Origin: Rhynchopus euleeides | Lineage: Eukaryota > Euglenozoa > Diplonemea > Diplonemida > Diplonemidae | Length of the DNA: 64,000 nt | Direction of reading: 5' to 3' | Assembly (NCBI GenBank): GCA_963210315.1 | Contig: OY723311.1 | Span: 1,116,001-1,180,000 of the forward strand | In this document: positions 10,780-21,098 of the stretch, in pieces | Layout: every line of letters starts with the position of its first letter | Numbering within the stretch: position 1 is the first letter of the stretch | The notes under the pieces: generated by a model | What the model saw: only the letters and a program-made list of their open reading frames with translations | What the model was told of the DNA's origin: nothing | The model's database searches: none | Program-made: the position numbers and the translations under genes

Positions 10780-12578
10780 GGACGGCGTGCGTGGCGTACG
10801 AGCCCCCAGGCACGCCTTCCCCGCCGGCGACCCCTCGGCCCAGGCCGCCTCCCACGCTACCGCCTCCACCTCCGCCTCCGCCTCCACCGCCGCCACGGCC
10901 GCCCCCTCCTCCTCCTCTTCCTCGGAGGGTCGGCGACGACTCCTACTCGCCGGACGTCAACGCGACGTACGCGAGGGAAGCGCGGGTGACGGTGGAGGGG
11001 CGGCATCTTGGCCCGCCCTCGGCGCGGGGTGGCCCCACGGGGGAGCTGGCCCCCATATCGACGTCACGTCTGAACCTCGACGCCTTAGAGGCTTTGGATT
11101 CCGAGGGGATCCTGTCAGGGGTTATCGACGTGATTCGGGACCGGGGCGCTTTCCTGCGGGCCATGCGACCGGGCGTGGATCTGGGCGACAGGCCTCTTTC
11201 GCGCGGGACCTCGAGGCACATGCTGCGGCACTGGGATAACCTCTCGGAGTGGGGGGTGCTGGGGTTGGCAGACGCGCCGAAGGTGGTCCTCCCGGCGTTC
11301 ACCGTGGAGAAAAAGAGCGGGCTGCTGCGTTTGGTATGCGACGGGCGAAAGCTGAACCGGCTGATGCGGGACCCGCCACCGATGCTCCTCCCGTCGATCC
11401 ACGAGGTGGTCCGGAGGTTCCTGGCGGCCGAATTCGTGGTGCAGGCTGACGGGAAGAGCTGGTTCTACCAGTTCCCCCTGGGGGACGGGGTCCGCGACTT
11501 CTTCGGGGTGAATCTGGCTGGGGAGCGGGGCCCGTTTCGGCGCACCTCGCTGCGGGTGATGTGCATGGGCTGGAGCTGGGCGCCGTGCATCGCGCAGAGG
11601 GCCTCACGCGTGCTTCTCCCCCTGGAGGATGGGCTGTCTTGGGTGGACAACTGGTTTGTGGTTGGAGATAGCCGGGAGGATGCAGCCGTGAGATACGCCC
11701 GATTCCTCGGCAAGGCCGAGTCGGTGGGCGCCGAGCTCAACGAGGGTGCGGAGTTCGGCACACCGCAGTCGCGGTTCATCGCCTTGGGGTTGGAATTTGA
11801 TCTGGAGTCGTCGCCTAAGCGCTTCAGGTCGGACCCCGATTGGGTGTCGAAATTCCTTGCCTCGGCGGCCGTGGCGGCGGTTCGCGAGAACAGGGCTACT
11901 TCCCGGGAGTTCTACAAGGTTTTCGGCGGTATGATTTGGTTTCTGTTCTCGACGCAGAGGCGTCTCTGCTACTTCCGCGCCTCCCTCGCCTTCCTCAGGA
12001 GATCCGCGGCCAAGCTGGTTGCGGAACCGGAGCAGTGGGACCGCCCTCTCGACATCCCCCCCTCTGTTCTCGCTGATCTTTCTCTGATTTCGGCCGATCT
12101 GGGCCAGAATGTGTGGGTTGAGGCAGGGGCTTCGGGGCCCTCGGTCACGGCGTGGTCTGACGCTTCCGACACAGAATGGGCAGCCCTTCTGGAGTTAGAC
12201 CCCGAGCCGATTGTCCAGGGCTGTTTTGATGAACCCCTCGCCCACCATATATATGTCAAAGAGCTCTTCGCAGCGCTCCAGGCGACACGCCTCGCAGCCG
12301 CTACGCGGCCGGGCTGTGCGTTGGGGTTGCAGGTGGACAACACGGCAGCGGTGGCAGCTATCAACAAGGGCCACAGCAAGAATTACCTCGCGAATGACTT
12401 GTTGTGTGCCTTGTTTGACACCGCGGACGGTGCGGGCATCTCCGTTTCCGCTCAGTGGGTGCCTACGCATGCACAGAGAGCAGACGAGTTTACCCGAGGC
12501 ACTGTGGCATCGCCGTGCCCTGTCCCCCTGGCGCCCCTCCCTGCGAGATACGCGGCGGTTGCAGCCATATCGCGTTAA
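10779..12578 (+). CDS. Element 1 reverse transcriptase-RNase H
   Basis: About 600 residues; the start is uncertain because the frame is open back to 9924 and has no ATG between the YR stop and 11163, although coding-like sequence (a proline-rich linker, then LNLDALEALDSEGIL) lies before that ATG. Reverse transcriptase motifs are visible in order: RLVCDGRKLNRL, VVQADGKSWFYQF (catalytic Asp), MCMGWSWAPCIAQ and LSWVDNWFV, where the usual DD is DN. RNase H follows with WSDAS, VKELFAAL, LQVDNTAAVAAINKG and HAQRADEFTR, giving the D-E-D-D set. The frame is -1 relative to YR, which suggests a programmed -1 shift near the YR end; I found no classic slippery heptamer. Confidence 0.88.
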   Translation, partial: RTACVAYEPPGTPSPPATPRPRPPPTLPPPPPPPPPPPPRPPPPPPLPRRVGDDSYSPDVNATYAREARVTVEGRHLGPPSARGGPTGELAPISTSRLNLDALEALDSEGILSGVIDVIRDRGAFLRAMRPGVDLGDRPLSRGTSRHMLRHWDNLSEWGVLGLADAPKVVLPAFTVEKKSGLLRLVCDGRKLNRLMRDPPPMLLPSIHEVVRRFLAAEFVVQADGKSWFYQFPLGDGVRDFFGVNLAGERGPFRRTSLRVMCMGWSWAPCIAQRASRVLLPLEDGLSWVDNWFVVGDSREDAAVRYARFLGKAESVGAELNEGAEFGTPQSRFIALGLEFDLESSPKRFRSDPDWVSKFLASAAVAAVRENRATSREFYKVFGGMIWFLFSTQRRLCYFRASLAFLRRSAAKLVAEPEQWDRPLDIPPSVLADLSLISADLGQNVWVEAGASGPSVTAWSDASDTEWAALLELDPEPIVQGCFDEPLAHHIYVKELFAALQATRLAAATRPGCALGLQVDNTAAVAAINKGHSKNYLANDLLCALFDTADGAGISVSAQWVPTHAQRADEFTRGTVASPCPVPLAPLPARYAAVAAISR

Positions 12579-12646
12579 ACATTTCAAGTGTGGTGTACCC
12601 TTTCAATCCCTTGTCTTTCTTTCCGCTACGCGGTCCCTGTGGGTTG

Positions 12647-12933
12647 GGCTGCGTTCAACGAAAAAAGACACTTCTTTCCGGAGTTTAGCTAGCACGATTC
12701 AGTTGGGCGATTCATTTGTCTGGTTTTTGCATACACGTTAAGTGTTCTAAGAAACCAGACATAACCAGAAGACCAACATCATGTTCGTGCTAGCACTTTT
12801 CCCTTTTGTCATCACACCCGTGCGCCAAAACAGGTTAGGCCTTATATTTGGCTGCGTTCAACGAAAAAAGACACTTCTTTCCGGAGTTTAGCTAGCACGA
12901 TTCAGTTGGGCGATTCATTTGTCTGGTTTTTGC
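12647..12933 (+). repeat. Right terminal repeats B1-A2-B2 of element 1
   Basis: B (83 bp, from GGCTGCGTTCAACG to GTCTGGTTTTTG) occurs twice, separated by A2. The A and B copies overlap in the shared core GCTGCGTTCAACGAAAAA. Both B copies contain TTCCGGAGTTTAGCTAGCAC. Confidence 0.9.
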
Positions 12934-15900
12934 CACCCATTTTGTGAGGCAGTTCGACTGTTTCTCACCCTTTGAGGGTGGGTTCAAGCTGAAGGGTGTC
13001 TGGGTGCCGAGCACAGCCCGTACAAGCCGGTAGCAGCATTGCCTGTTGTTTGGCGATATCAAAGGTACGCTGGCGCGCAGACAACAGACCGACTCAAGGG
13101 ATACTACGGAAGGGGATGGCCAGCTCAGCCTGTCCGACCCTCCCCTAGGATAAAATAGAGAGCGAGTCTCTCACTGTGTGTCAGACCTGTGCCCTGTGGT
13201 GTGACACCCGTTGTTTGTGGAGATGGCTCGCTTCTGCAATTAGAGCGGATCACGCATCGCCCGCCTGTGTTAGGTTCCCGTGGCAGGTTGCGAGATACAT
13301 AAACCTGATCAGAGGTGCATCCGAGTCAACCCTGTGTGGATGATTGCCCAGGCGTGGCTGTGCTGGACTGCGAAGAGGCAGAAAAAAAAAGAAGAGCGTT
13401 GCCACGAAATTGTGACGAATGTTCCGATCGGCTCTCCACCTCCCCTCCCCTTTTGTGCCAAACCAATACCAACCCCCCTCCCTCCCCCGACAGTGCAGCT
13501 GGCAGCTCGAGCAGCAGCACTGATCCATCAAACCAAAACGAAAGAATACCAACGAAATCAGGTCATGAATGTCGATCGGCCACAGGCCATTTGAATGAAT
13601 CTCATTACCCCCCACCTCCCTGCAACGTAGAAGCTATGGTTGTGCAAAAAATTAAAATGACGGTGGTGGTGGCGGTGGCGGTGCTACGAAAATGCACGCC
13701 GTGGTCCTCCAGAATATGAAGCAAATCCCCTCAGTCCAACACGGGCTACCTCATCGGAAGGAAGGCTGGGAGAAGGGTTGGTGTAAATCGCTAACCGACA
13801 TGAACAAAAACACATCTTCAACCCCCCCCCCCCCCCCTCGCTGCGCTTGCTCCTCCGCCAGTATTTGTCGGGTTCATCCGAGTTTCCGAAAAAATCCGAA
13901 GAGCGCCAGACAGCCCCGCCATGAGAGCCAAAATAATCGTCCCGATGATTGTTGGACTCGTTGGGGCTTGTTGATATCAAAGCGAAGCCTGTGGGGGAAA
14001 AGGAAAGAACCATGGCTCGACTCAGTCTTTGTGATTGCCACATCCCACATGCCGCGATGCAAGTTACATGTGCTCAAACCGCTCAGCAATAAAGAGTAGT
14101 TAGTTTACGTTCTGTCCAGCTGCCGGACAACATGATACGACCTAAAAGAGCAATGCTTACCATCCTCACGGGAAAACGCACCAAATGTGCGAGTGGGCTG
14201 TAGGGTGTCTGCTGGCGACCACCACCCTACCACACGAAGGTCGGTGTTCCTGAGGAATACGTGATGGTTATCACTGTTGACGTTTGCAAATCCTCTAGGT
14301 GTCAGGTGGTCCCCTTGCTGTTGGCCTGGCGATCTTGCCCATGAAAACCATACCATCAGGCCCTCCACAGCACCTTGTGAAACTGTCGCAGAAAAAAAAC
14401 GGTAAATTTGAGTTCTTCACCGTCTCGACCTCCCCGCCAGCAAATTGTCGAAAGTATATTTTATCGTTCGTCGAACTACATTTGATATATCATTGTTGTA
14501 CGATTTGACCGATTTCAGCCGTACACCTCGCAGTCTGAGCTTCCCTGAGAGGGGATGCGGCAGACACTGTTCAGGGTTCAGCACGGCGTCTTCTTTTCCT
14601 TATGCCATACACGGCGGTACGTCGAATGCTTTAAAAGTAACAGTTGTTCCAGTATGTCACCTGAGTGGCTGTCAAATGGCACTTTCGAAGTGACCTGGTA
14701 TTACGTTTTCATCTTTGCGTTTCATTGCGAGCTGTGCATCAGCCCGTCCAGCAGTAGGGTGGTAGGAGATGCACCATGCTGTGCCCCGCCACCTGCCTGG
14801 GACCTATCCCATCCTAGAGCAGCGTCTAAAACCATCGGCAAGGGTTGGTTGTACCCACTACATCTGCCTTCCTGTGTTTGGCGTTCTTCTGTTGTTCTGA
14901 GTTGCTGCACAACCCCCCCCGGCCCCCCCCTCTCACAGTGTGTGGGGCCAGAAACTGCAGCCGGGGGCTGCAATTCTGAAGTTCTTTTTCAGTTGGCTCC
15001 CCAATTTCTTGAGTGTTTTTGAGCATGATCAAAACAAACAATCCCAACACCGCCTCCCCGCACTCACGCGAATCCCTCGCTCTTGTGTGTGTCCAGGGGG
15101 TGGAAGAAGGATTCATCCGTCTCCAGCACCATCAGTTCTTCGGAGTGCCCTTCCCGATCTCCACCGCCACCACCACCACCCCGTGCTCTCTCTCTCTCTC
15201 TCTTGGACGTAATAGCGTAGCGTTGCGAAGAGAACTTGTTTTGTGCGTCACATATATCACACACTGCGTATGCAGGAGGTGCCGGGGAGCTACACGCGGA
15301 GACTGCCCCGCCCTAGCTTCCCACCCAAGCATCATCTGGATTGACCTCACGCAACAAACACATTACAAAACAAGTTCTCTCTCTCGCTCTCAACAGAAGG
15401 GCAACAGTGATCCCACCTAACTCTGCCTCCCTCCGGATCAGAGGGCACACTTCCGACCGAGTTCACCATCCAGAAAGCGAAGTGCGGCGCTTCCACCATC
15501 GTTACCCCATGGGACCGAAGCGAGCTTGCGCCTTCTGTTGTTTGGCCGTCTCAGCTGGGGGCGGCTGTGTCTTGTGCTCTTTGGTGACAATCCGGCAAGC
15601 CCTCTCTGGCATCAAGGTGCATTCCATTCCACTGTATGTCAGCCGCGATCAGGCGGGAATAGCCGGTTGTAGCGTCGAACCGTGTGTCGGATCCCTTGGG
15701 TGTGTGCCCTGCATGCCTTGGGTTGCTCGTCTGTATTCCAGCATGCGGAGGTCGCTATTGTGCTGTGCGCCTGTATCGTAGGTATTCTTTGTTTTGACCC
15801 GGCAAGGTCTTGTTGTTGTGATAGCAGTGGCGCCATCATCGTAACCAGCGCATGAGATTATCCATGCAGATTCCTTTGGCAAGAGCAATCCACCACGACC

Positions 15901-17378
15901 CCTCCAGCAGCATGCTGTTGGGATGGGTGTGCGTGTTCCGGGTTCGAAGAACATCCAGCCCTTCGCCGGCCCCCGCTTTTTTCCTTCACAACTCGGGAAC
16001 CAGATACTTTCGGTATTTTCGGTCTTGATATGGTCGCACAAGATTGAAATCAAATCAACCCAGATCGTCGGCACACAGTTTTCTCAGCCCCTCCCCTCGT
16101 CCCACCCGACCCACTGTACTCTGGGCCAGGACGATCAGCTTCTGTCTGTGCCTTGCCTCGCGGGGGACCCTCAGACAGAAGCAAGCTCATCGCAGTCCTG
16201 CCCATGATTGTTGTTAACATGTCCCCCCTCCCACCCTGCACATGTGTCCGTGTCTGTTAGCCAACGTTGCAGCCCTGTAGGGGGATGGGTGGCGATTCGA
16301 TTGGAGCAGAGGACCTTGGTACTGACAGCGGTGGGTGTAACGAGAAGGCAGAACACAGCAGCCCTGTGGATCCTTCGCCACGACAGCGTCGGCACATTTC
16401 CTCCAATTACTTGCCCAAAACAAGCGAAAGAGCCATGTGGGGAGCGCACGGCGCGGTCACAGTACACTGCCGCTCATCGCACAAACAACACGCCAAACCT
16501 GTGGGCGCACAGTAGTGTAGTGTAGGAGGCCCCTGTCGTATTTTAGCACCTTTCGTGATGCGCAAATGTGTAGAAATACTTTGTCTGCCAGGCCATCTCA
16601 TTTCTCACATGGGCACCACATCCACAAAGCGCCAGGGCTCTTGGGTGGCGGCATCGGAATGTATTTTTGCTCTCTCTCTCTCGTCTCTTGACGGTCCAGC
16701 GAATCACAGTTATCTTCCCCACACCCTCCCCATCACGCTGGAGCACAAGGGGACCAGCATGCGGCACACATGCACATCCGAGCAAGGGTATCACCGAAAG
16801 CCTTGATCCCCCCCATGATTCACATCACCTGTTTCTCCTCGCTCCCTCTTTGGTCAGTCAAAAAACCGTTCCAAATTGGTATCACCCAGTGGGTGATTGG
16901 TTTTTCCTTGTCTCCTTCAGCCTTCAGCCGGTATTCCCTCAGCTCGGGCGATGCTCCTCGCAAGACATGGGTGGGTCTGGGACTGTGGGCTTTTGTTTCT
17001 CCCTCTGGAGGGGAGGGTTTCTTCGCTACGGTGCCGAAAACGGTGCATTCTTTTGCTGCACTTCCTCATACTTCTTAGGGTGAAAATTACGAACTTTATT
17101 TTGCCGAAAACTTTCCGACAGCGAAGATCATCCCCCTCACTCTCCCTCTCTCTCTGCTCCCCTCCCCATGCCTGCTTGCCAGTGGCCTCCTCGCCTGGTC
17201 AACCCACTCGACCGTTCTGCTCTGAACGCATTCATCGGATTGACGCGACCTCCCCCACTCCATAGGCGACGTCTGATGATGGGAAACAAAAGAGCGTCTC
17301 TTCACGTCAACACAGCCTATTATTGTATTGCCCACACAGTGCAATACCACAACACCTGCCGAGTATAACACTGGATCT

Positions 17379-17460
17379 CAGACACAACCTGCATAACGAG
17401 TGAATGGGGATCATCCTTGTGCTTCCTTCTACTTTCTATTTCAGTACCCCCCGCTCCATC
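17379..17460 (+). repeat. Duplicated segment, copy 2 of 2
   Basis: Matches 3650-3735 from TCAGACACAACCTGCATAAC onward. Here the segment contains CTATTTCAG where copy 1 has CGATTTCAC, so only this copy has an AG that could act as a splice acceptor. Confidence 0.6.
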
Positions 17461-18180
17461 GGCGCGCTGCCCTCTGCCACCTTACGGCCCAGTATTTCCT
17501 GTTTCATCGACAGACCTTCCCCTGTGTCAGAGCCTAACGTCTCGGATAATTCACGGGTATCTCGCGTGTGCGTGTCTGTTGCTCTGGTTGTTTGGGGGGG
17601 GGTGAGGGGGGGGTAGGATGGGCATGGGGGGGGTGTGTGGGTTTCGCCAGCAACACTCAAATCAAGAAAGGCAGCTCCCGTTTCTCTTCGTGCTGCAACA
17701 CGTTGGCAAGAATTTGGAAGCAAAATCAAAAAAGAACACAGGCACAGCGTGGGTCAAGGGTGCATCCCTTCATTCTGCAGCACGCTTGTCACGGGCTCCG
17801 AGGGTCACAAACCATGGGTCGATATTGAACGGAAATGAGAAAACGATGCAATCGAGTGGAGAGAGAAAGGATGGGCAGTGAGATGAGGCGATTTTGAACG
17901 CTGAGCACCGTGTGCAGCGTTCGCAAAGGATCCTGCGACGAATAAAAAACAAAAGATTTCCTGAATGTGTTGTGGCCCCCGCCGCACTGCAAAAGAGAGA
18001 AATAAATTGTTTCTCCTGGCAGACATCAAGACCAAAAAAACGGCCGGGTCGCCACCCCCCCCCCCCCTCCGCCCCACCTCCCCCAATCACAGTGAAGGGA
18101 GGTCAACCTTGGCTTCCTGGCACTTCACCACCCTGCTTCACTCCCCCGCCCTCTGATTTTCTTACCTAACACCCAAAGGC

Positions 18181-18182
18181 AG
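18181..18182 (+). promoter_or_regulatory. Probable splice acceptor before PUS7
   Basis: AG after a C/T-rich tract (CTTACCTAACACCCAAAGGC), 61 bases before the ATG. A trans-splice site is inferred from the pattern shared by the other genes. Confidence 0.35.
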
Positions 18183-18242
18183 GCGCTTCCTCCCCCCCTC
18201 TCCACCCACCCTAACCCGCCTGGGAGGGAGGGGCTGAGAGCA

Positions 18243-20369
18243 ATGAAGCGCACTCTGCAGGACACCACCACCGCAACCGGCGACGGGAATGACACCAAGA
18301 GGACACGCGTCGAATCGGAGGGTGGGATCGCTGCCGCAAATGCAGCCCCCGCGGCGGAGCCCGAGGCTGCAGATGCTGCTGTGGACGCCAGCGGTGACAC
18401 ACCGATGGAGGCCGGCACTGCGGCGTACACCCGCCCGCCCTCTGTGCGTGAGGATGAGGTCGGGATCTGCGGGCGGATCAACGAGAGCGTATTCCGCCCG
18501 TGCTGCACCCTGAAGGGGAGGTATACAGACTTTGTCGTGCGCGAGGTGAGCGCCACAGGCGCCGTCGCTCGCCTGTCAAACCTCGACGTCCCACAGGCCA
18601 TGGTGCCTGCGGCACAGCCCGCTGCCCAGGCGGGTCCGCCGCCCACCTCTGCCGAGTCGCTGGCGGCACTTCGCGCCTTCATCGACGGGGAGGAGGGATG
18701 CACCGAGGCAGACTTCGCCACAGACAGCCTGGAGGCCAATCTGGTGGAGGAGGAGGGTGCGCTGCCCGAGGGGTGTGCCATCACCCTGACGAAGCGGGAC
18801 TTCCCGAAGGAGCTGCGGGGGAAGGTGCACGGGCTGGTCAGGTCGAGCTTTCCGAAGCTTGTGTCGTCGACAAACGGGGATGGGCTGATCGTGCTGCAGA
18901 GGGCAACCGCTGAGGACCAGGCACGCGTGAAGGGAGCTGCCAAGGGAGGCAAAGGCGGCAAGGGCGGCAAGGGCGCCCGTGGGGGGCGGAGGAGGAACGA
19001 CACGGAGAGGTACATCCACTTCACGGTTTACAAGGAGAATTTGGAGACCTCTGCCGTGACGCGGATGCTGGCGTATAAGCTGGGCCTCCGTGCGCAGGCT
19101 ATCGGGTATAGTGGGACAAAGGACAAGCGGGCCGTGACTGCGCAGAGAATGTCCACGACTAAGGTGGACCCCAAACTCCTCGCCAAGCTGAACAGCGGGA
19201 GCTTCGGGCGTGGCATCTGCAAGGTGGGCGACTTTGAATACGCAAAGGAGGAACTCAAGCTCGGGATGCACTCCGGAAACCGCTTCAGCATCGTCCTCCG
19301 TGACTGCGCCGAGCCTCCGGCGGCCAGCGGGGGCGACTCCACAGCTGTGTCCGACTTCTCCGCATTCACAGAGAAGCTGAAGGACACCTTTGCGAAGGTG
19401 CAGGCGAATGGGTTCATAAACTACTATGGGCTGCAGCGGTTTGGCTCCACATCGATCCCCACCTTTCTTGTCGCGCAGGAGATCATGAAGGGGGACTACG
19501 TCGAGGCGATCAACGTCATGCTGAAGACGAAGGCGGAGATCGTGCCGGAGTTCAAAGCGGCTGCTGCGATATGGATGTCGGACCCTGCGAAAGCGGTGGA
19601 TATCACCCCGAAGTTCTGCCCGACGGAGCGGGAGTTCCTCGGCAGGGTGTCCAGGCTCGAGGGTGGGTTCCAGCAGGACGACATCCGGGCGCTCTTCGAG
19701 CAGGTCTACCCGCGCCCCAGCCGGTCGCTTTACTTCCACGCCCTGCAGAGCAGGGTGTGGAATGAGATGGCGACGATCCGCATGTCCAAGCTCCCCCACC
19801 ACCCCGTTGTTGGGGATCTGGTGCTGAGCGCCACGCAGAACCCCAACGCAAAGCTGCAGCAGGTCTGCCGCGTGACGCAGGCGGATGTCGACTCGGGGAA
19901 ATACGCTATGACGGATGTGGTCCTCCCGCTGCCGGGGTGTGATGCCCTGCTGGAGTACCCCGACACGGAGCACCTCAACAAGGCAGCGTACACTGAGGTG
20001 CTGAGGAGGTTTGACGCCTTGGAGCTGCTCGGGGGCGAGAAGTATAAGGACCGTTCGCAGCAGAACTTCGACCCGAGGCAGCTCAACACCTTTGGGGACT
20101 ATAGGTGCATTGCCCACCGCCCGGGTGACCTGTCGTGGTCTGTCACGCGGTATGAAGACAAGGATGTGGACCTGCAGCACCTCGAGTTTGACCACGCCAA
20201 GGGGGAGTGCGACCTGGACCCTGAGAGGGCTCTCGCCGGGTTTGCCGAGCCGGAGCCGTGCCTGGAGGGGGGGCGGGTGGCGATCCGGTGCAGCTTTACC
20301 CTGCCGACCTCCTGCTATGCCACCACGTTCCTGAGGGAGGCCTTCTCACTCACAACAGCTGCTCTGTGA
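18243..20369 (+). CDS. PUS7: Pus7/TruD-family RNA pseudouridine synthase
   Basis: 708 residues, one exon. The TruD signature YSGTKDKRAVTAQRMS carries the catalytic Asp at about residue 294. Other family blocks are GNRFSIVLRD (~345), FINYYGLQRFGS (~390, the NYFG-QRFG motif) and LQSRVWNEMATIRM (~500). Pus7 converts uridine to pseudouridine at position 13 of tRNAs, and in yeast also in U2 snRNA and mRNAs. The length matches eukaryotic Pus7, longer than bacterial TruD because of insertions; residues ~233-258 form a lysine-glycine-rich linker (KGGKGGKGGKGARGG) that may aid RNA binding or nuclear import. The ATG at 18243 is the first in frame downstream of the probable acceptor. Paralogues in the genome cannot be excluded, so the symbol denotes the family. 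Confidence 0.95.
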   Translation: MKRTLQDTTTATGDGNDTKRTRVESEGGIAAANAAPAAEPEAADAAVDASGDTPMEAGTAAYTRPPSVREDEVGICGRINESVFRPCCTLKGRYTDFVVREVSATGAVARLSNLDVPQAMVPAAQPAAQAGPPPTSAESLAALRAFIDGEEGCTEADFATDSLEANLVEEEGALPEGCAITLTKRDFPKELRGKVHGLVRSSFPKLVSSTNGDGLIVLQRATAEDQARVKGAAKGGKGGKGGKGARGGRRRNDTERYIHFTVYKENLETSAVTRMLAYKLGLRAQAIGYSGTKDKRAVTAQRMSTTKVDPKLLAKLNSGSFGRGICKVGDFEYAKEELKLGMHSGNRFSIVLRDCAEPPAASGGDSTAVSDFSAFTEKLKDTFAKVQANGFINYYGLQRFGSTSIPTFLVAQEIMKGDYVEAINVMLKTKAEIVPEFKAAAAIWMSDPAKAVDITPKFCPTEREFLGRVSRLEGGFQQDDIRALFEQVYPRPSRSLYFHALQSRVWNEMATIRMSKLPHHPVVGDLVLSATQNPNAKLQQVCRVTQADVDSGKYAMTDVVLPLPGCDALLEYPDTEHLNKAAYTEVLRRFDALELLGGEKYKDRSQQNFDPRQLNTFGDYRCIAHRPGDLSWSVTRYEDKDVDLQHLEFDHAKGECDLDPERALAGFAEPEPCLEGGRVAIRCSFTLPTSCYATTFLREAFSLTTAAL

Positions 20370-21098
20370 ATAACGAACGATGCAGAGAAGTGAACAGGCT
20401 GTGGGTGAACGGGCGGGGGGGAGTTGGGTTGGCTTACCCAATCCCCCCCCTAGAAAAAAGAGTCGCACAGAGTTGTGTCAAGAGCGGGGGGGGGGTATAG
20501 GAGTGGGGGGGGGGAGAGAGCCAGGTTCTTACTCTGGCCTGAAATGGGGGAGGTGGGGGGAGGGGGGGGGGGATCTGATGTGGCCGACACCTTTTCCAAA
20601 AGGGTTTGGGGAACGGGGTAGGGTGGGTCGCAGCTGGCAGGCGGTGCGGCGGCGGAATCAGCGCAAAGCGATGCGTGGCAGAGTGCTTCTCTCGGGAGGG
20701 CAAGATACGGTCTGGAGGAGGGGTGAGTGGGGGTGGGTGGGTGGGGGGGGGGGGGGGGGGCTGCGTGATGGATGACTCTCTGCTGCTGCGTCCCACCCCC
20801 CACCAAGGGTAGAATCCCAACTCACGCATCACCTGCATCACATCACCGGGGGGGGGGATTCTTCATTGCGAGAGGGTGAACGAACCACCTGCCGCCACCC
20901 CCCCACCCCCCGCGGCGGGATGAGAAGGACACACCGCTAGGTCAGCCCCACACCCCCCCCCCTTCCCCCCACCCACCTCGGACTCCTCCTCATGAACCGC
21001 AGGCCACTCGCGTGATCCTGTGGTGGTATTGGGTGGAGCAGCGCACACACCCCCATGCACACCGACACACCCACACCCACTTCCAGAGCTCGTTCGCC
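20370..21098. other. Intergenic, G-run rich then C-run rich
   Basis: The stretch has many G homopolymers on the + strand (20417-20760), including an 18-base run at 20743-20760, then C-rich DNA from 20880. No gene is seen. The switch from G-rich after one gene to C-rich before the next recurs in this window. Confidence 0.6.
21085..21086 (+). promoter_or_regulatory. Probable splice acceptor
   Basis: AG ending CACCCACACCCACTTCCAG, 12 bases before the ATG at 21099. Confidence 0.5.

Larger units (their letters stand above)
8214..12933 (+). mobile_element. Tyrosine-recombinase retrotransposon, PAT-type (DIRS order), element 1
   Basis: Structure is A1 - ORF1 - YR - RT/RNase H - B1 A2 B2. A1 (8214-8352) is repeated as A2 (12730-12868), and B1 (12647-12729) as B2 (about 12849-12933). 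The end of A and the start of B share GGCTGCGTTCAACGAAAAA. This split-direct-repeat arrangement is the hallmark of PAT-like elements and lets a tyrosine recombinase rebuild full termini from a circular copy. There is no target duplication, as expected. A and B repeats look identical between copies by eye, and all three frames are free of stops, so insertion is recent and the element may be active. Confidence 0.92.
12934..18242. other. 5.3-kb intergenic region
   Basis: I see no credible host gene. Open frames are under 160 codons, overlap one another in several frames and have no recognisable motif. Visible features are a (CT)n run at 15187-15204, the duplicated segment at 17379, and C-rich tracts toward the 3' end that lead into the PUS7 acceptor. 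AT content is higher than in the coding regions. Confidence 0.5.

Noticed and set aside
18576..20195. 539-codon open frame on the minus strand across PUS7
   Set aside because: It is the antisense of a strongly supported gene; GC-rich codons make such antisense frames common. The same applies to long minus-strand frames at 4807-6285 and 58240-59613.
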